The position numbers were made by a program, and so were the translations under genes. Source: Calditrichia bacterium (lineage in GTDB: Bacteria > Calditrichota > Calditrichia > RBG-13-44-9 > J075). From it: a DNA stretch of 64,000 bases. Location: positions 124,001 through 188,000 of the forward strand of contig JACKAP010000004.1 in the NCBI GenBank assembly GCA_020635015.1. The letters run 5' to 3'. Numbering within the stretch: the first letter of the stretch is position 1; every line of letters begins with the position of its first letter. This document shows, piece after piece, positions 17,901 through 25,356 of this stretch. Under the pieces are notes generated by a model that saw only the letters and a list, made by a program, of their open reading frames with translations, was not told the DNA's origin and did not search any database.

Positions 17901-20616
17901 CGGGATGTATGTGATTCGCGAACTGACTACCAGCCATGTAATCCGCAAGAGCGTCTACGAGGAAGTGATGGCCAATCTCGACCGTATTCTCAGTGGCGAA
18001 TCGGTCGTGGAGACGCCGCTGGAACCGGCAGCACCGGCGGCCAGGGAAACAGAAAGCGCCGCCTTTGCCCCGGAAAGCGCCGATGTCGAATCTCCCTTCC
18101 GGGATGAAGAGGTCGAAGCGGAGACGCCGGAGGAGGCCGCGGAGCTTGCGGAAGCGCCTGAAGCCGAAACGGTGGCGGCAGATGCCGCTCCGGAATCGCC
18201 GGAACTGGAAGTGGCTCCCCAGGTGCTGGAGCTCTATCTCCAGGAAGCCGGAGAGCAGCTCGATGATATCAATTACCTGTTGCTGAAGCTGGAAAAGCAG
18301 CCCGAGAACGAAGAACTGCAGCACCACCTGATGCGCTGTATGCACACCCTCAAAGGGTCTTCCAGCATGGTCTATGCCCGGCAGATCGAATCGCTGTCCC
18401 ACCGCTGCGAAGATATTCTGGAGAAGAATATTAATGAGAAGCGGCTGATGGACAGCAACCTGTTCGATTTGCTGTTTGAAGTGATGGACGAAGTGCAATT
18501 CATTCTCGACGGCATCCGTGCCCATAAGAAGGAGACGGTACGCCATCACGGCTTGATCCTGAAAAAGCTCGATACTTACATGAACGCTCCTGCTATGCCG
18601 GCCGCTGCCGAAGAAACTCAGCCGGAACCGGAAGCGGAACCCGCGCCGCCCGCCCCCGAAGCAGCGGTGGTGATGGTGGAAGCTGAAACCGCGGAAGAAG
18701 TCAACCGGAAAGAAACCTATCTGCGCCTCAACATCAATAAGATGAACCATCTGCTCAACCTGGCGGCGGAACTGGTCATCAGCAACAATCAGTTCAAGAG
18801 CCAGCTCGACCGCTTAAAGAACCTGATGCCGATGCTCAATACCAATCTCAAGGTGTTCCGTGATACGGAAGATTATCTCAACACCATGGTGCGGGAAGGC
18901 AAGCGGATTCAGGAAATCATCGATCCGCTGGTGGAAGATAAGCCGGGCACCAAGGAATCGATGAAGAAGCAGATCGACAACGTGCAGCGGGTGCTGAAAA
19001 ATGTCAAGGCGATTCAGGATGAGCTGACCTCGCTGAGCCATACCATGAAGGAGAATTCCAAGACCTACGACGAAAACCTGCAGAAACTCAACAAACTCAG
19101 CAATGAGCTGCTGGATGAAATCATGCAGGCCCGCCTGGTGCCGATCAACATGCTGTTCCAGCGTTTCCACCGGCCGATCCGCGATCTGGCCCGGCAGTTG
19201 CAAAAGCAGATCCGCCTGAGCATCCGCGGAGAAGAGACGGAGCTCGACCGCACCCTGATCGATGAGTTGCATGAGCCGCTGCTTCACATCATCCGCAACG
19301 CCATCGACCATGGCCTGGAGACGGTGGACGCGCGCAAGAAGGAAGGGAAAAATCCCGAGGGCACCCTGGAGATCAAGGCCTCGCGCGACCGCAATCAGGT
19401 GATCATCGAGATCAAGGATGACGGCCGCGGGATCGATCTGGAGGGGGTGAAAGCCGCAGCCATCGAAAAGGGGCTGCTCAGCGAAGCAGACGGCGAGGAG
19501 ATGAGCGACCAGGAGCTGTTTGAATATCTCTTCTACCCGGGCTTCTCCACCGCCAAGGAAACCACGCTGGTCTCCGGGCGCGGGGTGGGATTGGATGCGG
19601 TCAAGACCCAGATCGAGAAAGCCAAAGGCGATATCCGGATGTATACCGAGAAGGGAAAAGGCACCACCTTTAGTATCCGGGTGCCGATATCGCTCTCGGT
19701 CATCCAGTCGATGCTGGTCGATGTGAGCGGCCATGTATATTCGGTTCCGCTGCTGCAGGTAGAAGAAACCCTGCATGTGAGCGGGCAGGACCTGCTCTCC
19801 GATGATGGAAAATTTTATATCCGCTACCGCGAGAAGAAAATTCCGGTGCTGCAGTTACAGCATCTTCTGAAGATGCGCAACAACCAGGATAAGACCATCT
19901 CGCCGGCGGCGAGCTATCCGGTGATCATGGTGCAGGATGAAGGTAACCGCGTGGCACTGTTGGTGGATAAGATCATCCGCCGCGAGGAGATCCTGATCAA
20001 ATCCCTTGGGCCGGGGCTGCGCCGCCTGAAGTACATCTCCGGCGGATCGATCATGGCCGACGGGCAGGTGGTGCTGGTGCTGGATGTACCCCAGATCATT
20101 CAGGATATGCTGAAAGGGGTCACCTATGTGCGGTCGGAAGAAGAACCGGAAGCGGTAAAAGAGGCGTTGCCGGTGAAGGAGGAAGCCGCCGTTTCCACCG
20201 GCAGTATCCGCAGTGCCCGCAAGCGCAAGCGCATCGAGGGCCGCAAGCCGGTGGCCCTGGTGGTGGACGATTCTCTCAGCATCCGCAAATACCTCAGCAG
20301 TCTGCTGATGCAGCGCGGATATGTCACCGATACCGCCCGCAACGGCTATGAAGCGTTGGAACTGCTCAACAAACAGGACTTTGATATTATGGTGACGGAC
20401 CTGGAGATGCCCAAGCTGTCGGGGTACGAGTTGATCGAAACCCTGCGCTACGACCAGCGCTTTACCGGTTTCCCGATCATCGTGCTCACCGGCCGGGCCG
20501 GGGATAATTTCCGCCAGCTCACCACCGAACTCGGCGCCGATGCCTACATCATCAAGCCGTTCAAGGAAAAAGAGCTGTTTGAGCAGATCGACAAGTTTAT
20601 CGAATACAAGTCGTGA
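14917..20616 (+). CDS. cheA: Giant hybrid CheA histidine kinase with multiple Hpt domains and a C-terminal receiver
   Basis: 1899 residues, about three times a simple CheA. The N-terminal 780 residues are helical, acidic modules that look like degenerate Hpt domains separated by Glu/Ala-rich linkers. Clear Hpt sites: H800 in VHTLKGSARM, H950 in VHEIRSAAKM (divergent: the usual LKGS is IRSA) and H1143 in MHTLKGSSSM. Then the P3 dimerisation region (about 1270-1420), a HATPase domain with N1461 in LHIIRNAIDHG, DDGRGID and GRGVGLDAV, a P5 CheW-like domain (about 1590-1730) and a C-terminal receiver with D1828 in VTDLEMPK and IIKPFKEKE. The layout matches ChpA/FrzE-type kinases that control pili or gliding. 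It starts 25 bp after the MCP gene and is followed by a strong terminator. Confidence 0.95.
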   Translation: MKSKMAVNFETYYFFQLLEHVRKGGFETYDEENKAYLDKLLTYLENENDALESIEKLASMQSTSDLAIFFSDILDHLQYVTPEDSLEKIKEYTQDFLEIFEVFMQQEEFKTGLDAQLFATADAEEEAEAEVSFREFCQHLIAEYIEKGKKELPADLREPFAGYLSQLLAHPDLARRFEDHLPDVRAGRFSELTAEITQIPDNGNVDGFVRNFSSNLSQWIMLFSGMLVEYPEDVADLCQPLPAEAEFEVAEPEAEAESFETADVIDAADAADDGDEEPFEKRFEDAEAALEESLEAEEAPADENADELEAFAENFSELEQKRTRPVEVSEAELQRRQELREYVVNEVKSYTDEILELLDLQVESPDETQAEALQESLKGLKDLGQIHSYPGVEQTAERLIHIFQQAGGKTPLVSGEERPLLAGLFNILPEYIDAVVNEQEDSYMESILEKLTLLKSRLLKREAPVGASAVETVQIAFQEVAGKYAAQLQHYVLTPDAEAPEAVLENLLFWSETLVPDAVETVEALQRLLAADLTAQMEDADREMVAELLRTWETAFTSTSGETWEAQCMQLEALQQQLEASDTRAQQAEAVAAFQDVTLRQVGELASTLTHEGIDLGLFIKKDLGEFFVRCQDNSGLLNNAELESMFVDLADQLEDFDPEQILDPEEFQDGLRGFLEQLQDGIAALPEDIPVDALITQFDEILNLVVDESELDAAAAPVGEAEEALMADFLEAEAAAEEEAAASEDEMTPEEAEEGDMEIAEVFRLEAAGYVDEMRGLITSLEARLDDKDTWHQMGVTVHTLKGSARMVGRDDVAELAGPLDELVEQIEAEALPAELDLMPVLSTLVDVIGERIAGAEVPADDILEQLQSYVDKFAAEAAPAEGEAAAETFQEVPAIQDFIHLKEQDADLLEIFQNEVGNNFDIVEKNLTNLEKFTYDKEALQQVERSVHEIRSAAKMLGVLEIAEIAEKLEKIFELLILKQIEDFRSVIPHTRRGMYVIRELTTSHVIRKSVYEEVMANLDRILSGESVVETPLEPAAPAARETESAAFAPESADVESPFRDEEVEAETPEEAAELAEAPEAETVAADAAPESPELEVAPQVLELYLQEAGEQLDDINYLLLKLEKQPENEELQHHLMRCMHTLKGSSSMVYARQIESLSHRCEDILEKNINEKRLMDSNLFDLLFEVMDEVQFILDGIRAHKKETVRHHGLILKKLDTYMNAPAMPAAAEETQPEPEAEPAPPAPEAAVVMVEAETAEEVNRKETYLRLNINKMNHLLNLAAELVISNNQFKSQLDRLKNLMPMLNTNLKVFRDTEDYLNTMVREGKRIQEIIDPLVEDKPGTKESMKKQIDNVQRVLKNVKAIQDELTSLSHTMKENSKTYDENLQKLNKLSNELLDEIMQARLVPINMLFQRFHRPIRDLARQLQKQIRLSIRGEETELDRTLIDELHEPLLHIIRNAIDHGLETVDARKKEGKNPEGTLEIKASRDRNQVIIEIKDDGRGIDLEGVKAAAIEKGLLSEADGEEMSDQELFEYLFYPGFSTAKETTLVSGRGVGLDAVKTQIEKAKGDIRMYTEKGKGTTFSIRVPISLSVIQSMLVDVSGHVYSVPLLQVEETLHVSGQDLLSDDGKFYIRYREKKIPVLQLQHLLKMRNNQDKTISPAASYPVIMVQDEGNRVALLVDKIIRREEILIKSLGPGLRRLKYISGGSIMADGQVVLVLDVPQIIQDMLKGVTYVRSEEEPEAVKEALPVKEEAAVSTGSIRSARKRKRIEGRKPVALVVDDSLSIRKYLSSLLMQRGYVTDTARNGYEALELLNKQDFDIMVTDLEMPKLSGYELIETLRYDQRFTGFPIIVLTGRAGDNFRQLTTELGADAYIIKPFKEKELFEQIDKFIEYKS

Positions 20617-20620
20617 TCAA

Positions 20621-20707
20621 AGGCGCCGTGCTGAGCGCGGCGCTGGAACTGTCTGGGAAGTTTGCAAGTTTTTTGAGGCGCCGCGTTCAGCACGGCGCCT
20701 TTTTTTC
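20621..20707 (+). terminator. Rho-independent terminator of the chemosensory operon
   Basis: Five bases after the cheA stop, a 23-bp stem (20621-20643 pairs with 20678-20700; arms begin AGGCGCCGTGCTGAGC) closes a 34-base loop and is followed by seven T. The stem has one or two mismatches. It is the clearest factor-independent terminator in the window. Confidence 0.9.
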
Positions 20708-20761
20708 TGTGGGGCACAATGTACGTTCTGGTGCCACGCTCCGCATGGCACCAGATGTTTT

Positions 20762-20801
20762 ACCCATTAACCCATCCACCCATTCACCCATCCACCCATT
20801 T
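20762..20801. repeat. 8-bp tandem repeat (CCCATYMA)n
   Basis: Five near-identical 8-base units, CCCATTAA then CCCATCCA, CCCATTCA, CCCATCCA and a partial one, placed directly before the stop codon of the next (minus-strand) gene. Same octamer family as 25024-25125 and 38067-38095. Confidence 0.75.
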
Positions 20802-22111
20802 CATCTCTCCCGCTCGAACTTCTCGATCCGCTTCGCCGCATCCTTTGCCCGGTCATTACCGGGGAATTTGATCAGCACCATTTCGTAATAATGCATGGCC
20901 AGTTGGCGGTCATCGAGCTCCCGTTCGCATAGGGCGCCGGCATCGTAGAGGCGCTCCGGCGCTTTCTCGTATGCCGGATAACGCTCGGCGATATCTGCCA
21001 GCGCGGCAGCGGCTTCACGGTAATCATGTAACTTGCTTTTATAGATGTCGGCGATCTCCTCCAGCGCTTCCGCCCCGCGGGGATTCTCCGGATATTTTGC
21101 CAGTATCTCCTGCAATGCTTCGATTGCTTCGGCATAGAGGTTCAGTTTGTCTTTTTTTAGCCGGGCGATGCGCATCAGCGCTTCAGCCGCTTTTGGGTGC
21201 TGTGGATAGGTATCGACAAACTTGCGGTAATCGTCAATCGCCTGAAGATAGCTGTTCTGCTTTTCCTCGCGGATCTCGGCTATCATGAACATGGCATCGC
21301 CGGAGCGGGTGCTGTCGGGATACTGGGAGATCAGGCGATTAAAAATCTCCAGGGCTTTGCCGGGATCGCGCAGCTTCTGATAATGCAGCAGACCCTGTTC
21401 GTACAAAACATAGGGCAGCAGCGGGCTGACCGGAAAGAGCATTTTAAACTTGAGGTAGACGATGTCGGCAATCTGATGTTCTCCGGCATCCCGGTGCACC
21501 TGGGCGGTGCGCAGCATGACTTCCGGCACCCGGGGATCACCAGGGAAAAGACGGATGAACTCCCGGGCATTCTCCAGGGTATATGGATAGAGATCGTCAT
21601 CATGGATGCGGATCAGCAGATTCAGGTAGCGAAAGAGATTGTTCGCCCGGCTGCTGTCAAGGGTGACGGTGGTGATGTACTCGTCGAGCCAACTGCGTTT
21701 TTCGGCGTATTTTTTCTCGGTGGCGATCATCCGCCGCAGTGCGGAGGTGGTTTCGTTGCCGGCAGGGTCCTGCGGGAAGAGGTAGAACGCCTTGAGATAG
21801 GCGGCGATCGCCTTACTCTCCCGGCCTTCCTGTTCATGAATTTTCCCCAGCATGCGCAACAGCCGGGCGCCGTAGGGGCTGTAGGGAAAGGTTACCAGGT
21901 AGTCATCGATGTCTCGGATCAGATAATCCCGCAGGTCTTTTTCGTTGCGGGTAAAGGCTTCTTCCAAAAATTGGTAGGAGCGCTCCGGCGTATACTGCGC
22001 ACGCGCCGCATCCGGCACGCCAAAAAGTAAAATACACACCAGTAGAAGGTAATATGGATCGAAATGCCTAACCCCATGCCCCATGCCCCATGCCCCATGC
22101 AAAAATGACAT
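20801..22111 (-). CDS. Secreted TPR-repeat protein (BamD/YbgF-like architecture)
   Basis: 436 residues from ATG at 22111, chosen because GAGGG lies seven bases upstream. A signal peptide ends in GVPDAARA at about residue 38; its n-region is longer than usual because it contains the translation of a CATGCCC heptamer tract (HGAWGMGHG). The rest is a series of TPR units (for example ALEIFNRLISQYPDSTRSGD, then AIDDYRKFVDTYPQHPKAAE), each about 34-40 residues, as in BamD, YbgF and other envelope-assembly scaffolds. No lipobox cysteine is visible. The role is inferred only from architecture. It converges on the chemosensory operon terminator. Confidence 0.8.
   Translation of the reverse strand: MSFLHGAWGMGHGVRHFDPYYLLLVCILLFGVPDAARAQYTPERSYQFLEEAFTRNEKDLRDYLIRDIDDYLVTFPYSPYGARLLRMLGKIHEQEGRESKAIAAYLKAFYLFPQDPAGNETTSALRRMIATEKKYAEKRSWLDEYITTVTLDSSRANNLFRYLNLLIRIHDDDLYPYTLENAREFIRLFPGDPRVPEVMLRTAQVHRDAGEHQIADIVYLKFKMLFPVSPLLPYVLYEQGLLHYQKLRDPGKALEIFNRLISQYPDSTRSGDAMFMIAEIREEKQNSYLQAIDDYRKFVDTYPQHPKAAEALMRIARLKKDKLNLYAEAIEALQEILAKYPENPRGAEALEEIADIYKSKLHDYREAAAALADIAERYPAYEKAPERLYDAGALCERELDDRQLAMHYYEMVLIKFPGNDRAKDAAKRIEKFERER
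22073..22104. repeat. Heptamer tract (CATGCCC)n inside a signal-peptide coding region
   Basis: Four CATGCCC units that lie within the first 20 codons of the minus-strand TPR protein and are translated in frame. Same heptamer as 5139-5191. Confidence 0.8.
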
Positions 22112-22223
22112 GTCTTCGCCCTCGCTGTAGATCACCAAAAAAACAGAAGTGTTGTAAATAACCCTGATCGTTGATAAGATAGGGGTTCAGGCCGAAACCT
22201 GCAAGGAACGAATAAAGTTGCCC

Positions 22224-22955
22224 ATGCGTGATTATTTTGAACAGCTGCAAACCTGCTACCGGGGATTCTATATCGACCGGCCCGCCGGCAACAATGCCTT
22301 CTCCTACCGGCAGCGGCGCCAGCGGCGGATTTACGTGCCCCCGCTGCGCCGGGGGGATGTGCCGGATCTGGCGCCGGGGCAGGAGATCGTTTTTAGCGAG
22401 GTGGAGGAGGGTGTCGAGCGGAATTTATGCGGATTACAATCGCTGCTCTGCCTGCAGAAAGCGGGGAAAACCTTTTTTATTTTCGACAATCATAATCACG
22501 CCTTCAGCTTCTGGGCGTACGGCCTGCACAGCGGGGCTTTCCCGGCAGGACTGCCCCTGCTTCATGTCGATCAGCACAGCGACATGCGTGAACCGATCCG
22601 CTATTTGAGCCCGGGGCCGGAAGGGAAAATTACCCTGGCGCAGGCCTGCGATTATGCCAATTTTGAACTGAACGTAGGCAATTTTATCCGCCCGGCGCTG
22701 GCGTTAGGGATCTTCTCGGAAATGCGGCTGGTCGACAGCAGCAGCGCCTTTGAGCGCCGTTATGACGCACCCTATGTGCTGGATATCGATGTAGATATTT
22801 TTGCCCCGGAAATGGACTACATCGACCCGGCTTACAAACTGTCGAAGATCCGGGAATACATCCGCGGAGCCGATTTCATCACCATCGCCACCAGCCCGTT
22901 TTTCATCGATCAGGCGCTGGCGCTGAAGGTGGTGCGGGCGTTGCTGGAGTTTTAG
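22224..22955 (+). CDS. UPF0489 family protein (arginase/deacetylase-like fold)
   Basis: 243 residues. Uncharacterised family with relatives from bacteria to animals. Visible conserved segments: FIFDNHNHAFSFW (about 92-104), LLHVDQHSDMRE (about 117-128) and VLDIDVDIFAPEMDY (about 183-197), whose His/Asp pattern resembles the dinuclear metal site of arginase-type enzymes; a hydrolase activity is therefore possible but not shown. ATG at 22224 is chosen; a TTG at 22218 is better spaced from an upstream AAGGA, so the true start may be two codons earlier. Alone on its strand, followed by an inverted heptamer repeat. Confidence 0.82.
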   Translation: MRDYFEQLQTCYRGFYIDRPAGNNAFSYRQRRQRRIYVPPLRRGDVPDLAPGQEIVFSEVEEGVERNLCGLQSLLCLQKAGKTFFIFDNHNHAFSFWAYGLHSGAFPAGLPLLHVDQHSDMREPIRYLSPGPEGKITLAQACDYANFELNVGNFIRPALALGIFSEMRLVDSSSAFERRYDAPYVLDIDVDIFAPEMDYIDPAYKLSKIREYIRGADFITIATSPFFIDQALALKVVRALLEF

Positions 22956-22967
22956 AGCGACTATTTG

Positions 22968-23059
22968 CATGGGGCAAGGCGCATGGGGCATGGTGTAATA
23001 CAGTGCGGGTATCGGAACTTTTAATTGCACATTACGGCGCCATGCGCTTTGCCCCATGC
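22968..23059. repeat. Inverted repeat with GCATGGGGCAARGCGCATGG arms
   Basis: Arms 22968-22987 and 23040-23059 pair over 20 bp with one mismatch. The inner 70 bp, read on the minus strand, is homologous to 53213-53275 (shared GCCGTAATGTGCAA and GTTCCGA). A dispersed repeat with a CATGCCC-like core, lying between the UPF0489 and AEC genes. Confidence 0.8.
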
Positions 23060-23119
23060 AAAATAACGTTACATTATGCCCAGTATAAGCGATTTCAAAA
23101 ACATAGACGCTGGAAAAAT

Positions 23120-24076
23120 ATGACCATTTTTCTCGACAACCTGGCCTTTTCCCTGGAAGTGGTGATGCCGATTTTCCTGATTGTGGTGCTGGGAATCTGG
23201 TTCCGGCAGCGCAATATCATCGATGAACGGTTTGTTACTGCTTCCTCCCGGGTGGTGTTTTCCCTTGCCTTGCCTTGCCTGGTGTTCATGAACGTCTCGC
23301 AAATGCATCCGGAGGAATTGCCGGATATGGCTCAGATCGGCTATATCTACGGCGGGATCATCGGCTTTTTTCTGCTCTGCGAACTTGCGGCCTGGTGTTT
23401 TATTCGCGATCATGACAATCGGGGGGTTTTTGTACAGGGCAGTTTCCGGAGCAATTTTGCGATTGTCGGGCTGGCAGTGGCGGCGAATATGATGGGAGAG
23501 GCCGGGCTGATCAAAGCCGCGGTGGTGCTGGTCTTTATTGTGCCGATCTACAACATCCTGTCGGTGATCGCCCTGGTGCTGCCCCAGCAGCGGGAGAAGC
23601 ATCTCAACTGGCTGCAGCTATTGGGCGAGGTGGCCAAGAATCCCCTGATTCTGGCGGTGTTCGCCGCGCTGCCGTTTGTTTATTTCCGGATCACTGTGCC
23701 GGCAGTGCTGGCCAAGACCGGCACCTACCTCTCCGCCCTGTCCCTGCCATTGGCGCTACTGGGGATCGGCGGATCCCTGAACTTCCGGGCGGTGCGCCAG
23801 ACCTCGGCGATCGCGTTTTCGGCGGTGGCGATAAAGTTGGTGCTGATCCCGGCGGTGATGATCTATGGTGCCTGGCTGCTGGGTTATGGCGGTACGGACC
23901 TGGTGGTGATGTTCGTGCTCTTCGCTTCTCCCACGGCGGTGGCCAGCTTCATGATGGTAGAGGCGATGGGTGGCAATTCCCGCCTGGCTGCCAACATCGT
24001 GCTGCTCAGCACCCTCGGCTCGGTAGTGACCATCAGTGCGGGGATTGTGGTGTTGAAGATGATGGGGATTTTTTGA
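23120..24076 (+). CDS. Auxin efflux carrier (AEC) family transporter
   Basis: 318 residues, the usual length for bacterial AEC/MdcF-like permeases. About ten hydrophobic helices in two halves; SRVVFSLALPCLVFMNVSQM and the GSFRSNFAIVGLAVAANMMG segment are the typical first-half motifs, and VMFVLFASPTAVASFMMVEA the second-half one. Probably moves a small organic acid or similar anion across the inner membrane; the substrate is unknown. The start at 23120 is placed where the first membrane helix follows at once; the frame is open further upstream but runs into repeat sequence. Its stop codon overlaps the first base pairs of a hairpin array. Confidence 0.88.
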   Translation: MTIFLDNLAFSLEVVMPIFLIVVLGIWFRQRNIIDERFVTASSRVVFSLALPCLVFMNVSQMHPEELPDMAQIGYIYGGIIGFFLLCELAAWCFIRDHDNRGVFVQGSFRSNFAIVGLAVAANMMGEAGLIKAAVVLVFIVPIYNILSVIALVLPQQREKHLNWLQLLGEVAKNPLILAVFAALPFVYFRITVPAVLAKTGTYLSALSLPLALLGIGGSLNFRAVRQTSAIAFSAVAIKLVLIPAVMIYGAWLLGYGGTDLVVMFVLFASPTAVASFMMVEAMGGNSRLAANIVLLSTLGSVVTISAGIVVLKMMGIF

Positions 24077-24345
24077 TGTTTGTTCGCTGTCGCTCACGAT
24101 GTTTGTTCGCTGTCGCTCACGATGTTTGTTCGCTGTCGCTCACGATGTTTGTTCGCTGTCGCTCACGATGTTTGTTCGCTGTCGCTCACGATGTTTGTTC
24201 GCTGTCGCTCACGTACAGTAAAACCGCCGAAGGCAAATATCGTCTGCGAAGCAGACAAACATCGCTGGCGCAGCCAGCAAATATCGTGAGCACAGCGAAC
24301 AAACATCGCGCGCAGCGCAAACATCGCGAGCGCAGCGAGCAATAG
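24075..24345. repeat. Paired inverted hairpin arrays between convergent genes
   Basis: Left arm 24075-24212: six perfect copies of a 23-bp unit, GATGTTTG plus TTCGCTGTCGCTCAC. Right arm about 24233-24345, opposite orientation: GCC-GAA-GGC, GTCTGC-GAA-GCAGAC (24242-24256), GCTGGC-GCA-GCCAGC (24264-24278), GTGAGC-ACA-GCGAAC, GCGC-GCA-GCGC and GCGAGC-GCA-GCGAGC, each separated by AAATATC or AAACATC. The arms fill the whole gap between two converging stop codons. Stem sequences differ but pairing is kept. Confidence 0.9.
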
Positions 24346-24347
24346 CC

Positions 24348-24992
24348 TCAGTGCGTCGTCACCGCCAGCAGGTTGTTGAGCAGGTGGGTTTCCGGCAGGG
24401 CGCCTTCCGCCACGCTGACCTCGTTGGCGACGGTCTTGGGTACGCCGCGCACCCCGTAGCGCTGGGCCAGGTGGGGAAATTCCGTTACCTCCACCATGTC
24501 GGCGGTGATGAGATCGTTCTCCATGGCAAACTGGTGCGCCAGCACCACCGCGCGGGGACAGTAGGGGCAGGTGGGGGTCACGAATACCTGGATGCGGGTC
24601 GGCTCGGTCACTTCCGCCAACTGCTGGCGGGTTTCCGGGGAGAGCCGCGAATCGCGCCGGGATACCAGGAGGATATCCTCCAGCAGGGTGCTGAATTCGA
24701 AGCCGGAGGGAATCCCGTAGAGGCGGATGCCGTAATCCTTTTCGCCCATCACCACCGTGGCGGGCAGCTTGTCGATCCCGAACTGTTCGGCCACTGCCTG
24801 ATCCTTGATCAGGTCGTATACTTCCAGGGTGATCTTATCCGAGAGCGCCGCCAGCTCTTCCAGCAGTTGCCGGGTTTCCTTGCAATAATTGCATTCCATC
24901 TCCTGGGAAAAATTGAGGATGCGCACCGGCTGATCCAAATCCTGGAATCGTTTCTCGATATTGATGCGGTCTTGATCGTGAATGAAAGTCAT
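24348..24992 (-). CDS. Tandem thioredoxin-fold protein disulfide oxidoreductase (PDO-like)
   Basis: 214 residues with two thioredoxin folds, each with a CxxC: C34-N-Y-C37 in the first and C142-P-Y-C145 in the second (TPTCPYCPRA), plus cis-Pro segments KLPATVV and GVPKTV. This double-fold layout is that of the PDO/glutaredoxin-like proteins first known from thermophiles and of AhpF N-terminal modules. It likely reduces or exchanges disulfides in the cytosol; no signal peptide is visible. Probably co-transcribed with the DUF1858 and 83-residue genes upstream, although 148 bp of repeat DNA intervenes. Confidence 0.88.
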   Translation of the reverse strand: MTFIHDQDRINIEKRFQDLDQPVRILNFSQEMECNYCKETRQLLEELAALSDKITLEVYDLIKDQAVAEQFGIDKLPATVVMGEKDYGIRLYGIPSGFEFSTLLEDILLVSRRDSRLSPETRQQLAEVTEPTRIQVFVTPTCPYCPRAVVLAHQFAMENDLITADMVEVTEFPHLAQRYGVRGVPKTVANEVSVAEGALPETHLLNNLLAVTTH

Positions 24993-25023
24993 GGAACGTG
25001 CTCCTTGTGTGATGATGATAAAA

Positions 25024-25125
25024 GGCTTTGTTAATGGGTTGATGGGTTGATGGGTTAATGCGTAACGGATACCTCGGATTTGATATCTCGTCCGTTTTTA
25101 CCCATTAACCCATCAACCCATTAAC
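25024..25125. repeat. 8-bp tandem repeats forming an inverted repeat
   Basis: GTTAATGG, GTTGATGG, GTTGATGG, GTTAATGC on the left and the complementary ACCCATTA, ACCCATCA, ACCCATTA on the right, about 45 bp apart. The transcript would fold into a long hairpin between the DUF1858 and PDO genes. Same octamer family as 20762-20801. Confidence 0.8.
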
Positions 25126-25140
25126 GATAAATTCTTCTGA

Positions 25141-25356
25141 TCATAATGATTTTACCTCCGCTGCCATCTCATTCAACTCTGCGACAAACTGCTCGATCGC
25201 CGCATCATCAAATCCTTTCTCCCGGGCGGCTTCGGACAGGGTTCCCCAGACCGGCTCGCCGCAGGCGATGCAGCGGATGCCTTTTTTCATCAGGAAGCGC
25301 ACTGCTTCCGGCATCTGGGCCACCAGTTTTTCAATGGTAATGTCTTTGTCGATCAT
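25141..25356 (-). CDS. DUF1858 domain small protein
   Basis: 71 residues. Almost the whole protein is a DUF1858 domain: IDKDITIEKLVAQMPEAVRF at the start, then MKKGIRCIACGEPVWGTLSE with a CxxCG pair. Such proteins occur near redox and hybrid-cluster genes, and the cysteines may bind a metal or be redox active; that function is not proven. The ATG at 25356 overlaps the stop of the 83-residue gene by four bases (ATGA), which fixes the start and shows translational coupling. The longer upstream open frame is a shadow of that gene. Confidence 0.85.
   Translation of the reverse strand: MIDKDITIEKLVAQMPEAVRFLMKKGIRCIACGEPVWGTLSEAAREKGFDDAAIEQFVAELNEMAAEVKSL

Noticed and set aside
16558..18750. Long antisense frames opposite cheA
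   Set aside because: Shadows of a GC-rich, Glu/Ala-rich coding strand; they encode Ser- or His/Phe-rich nonsense and lack start signals.
24075..24212. Possible CRISPR array (six regular 23-bp units)
   Set aside because: The units are contiguous and identical, with no unique spacers, and there are no cas genes in the window.
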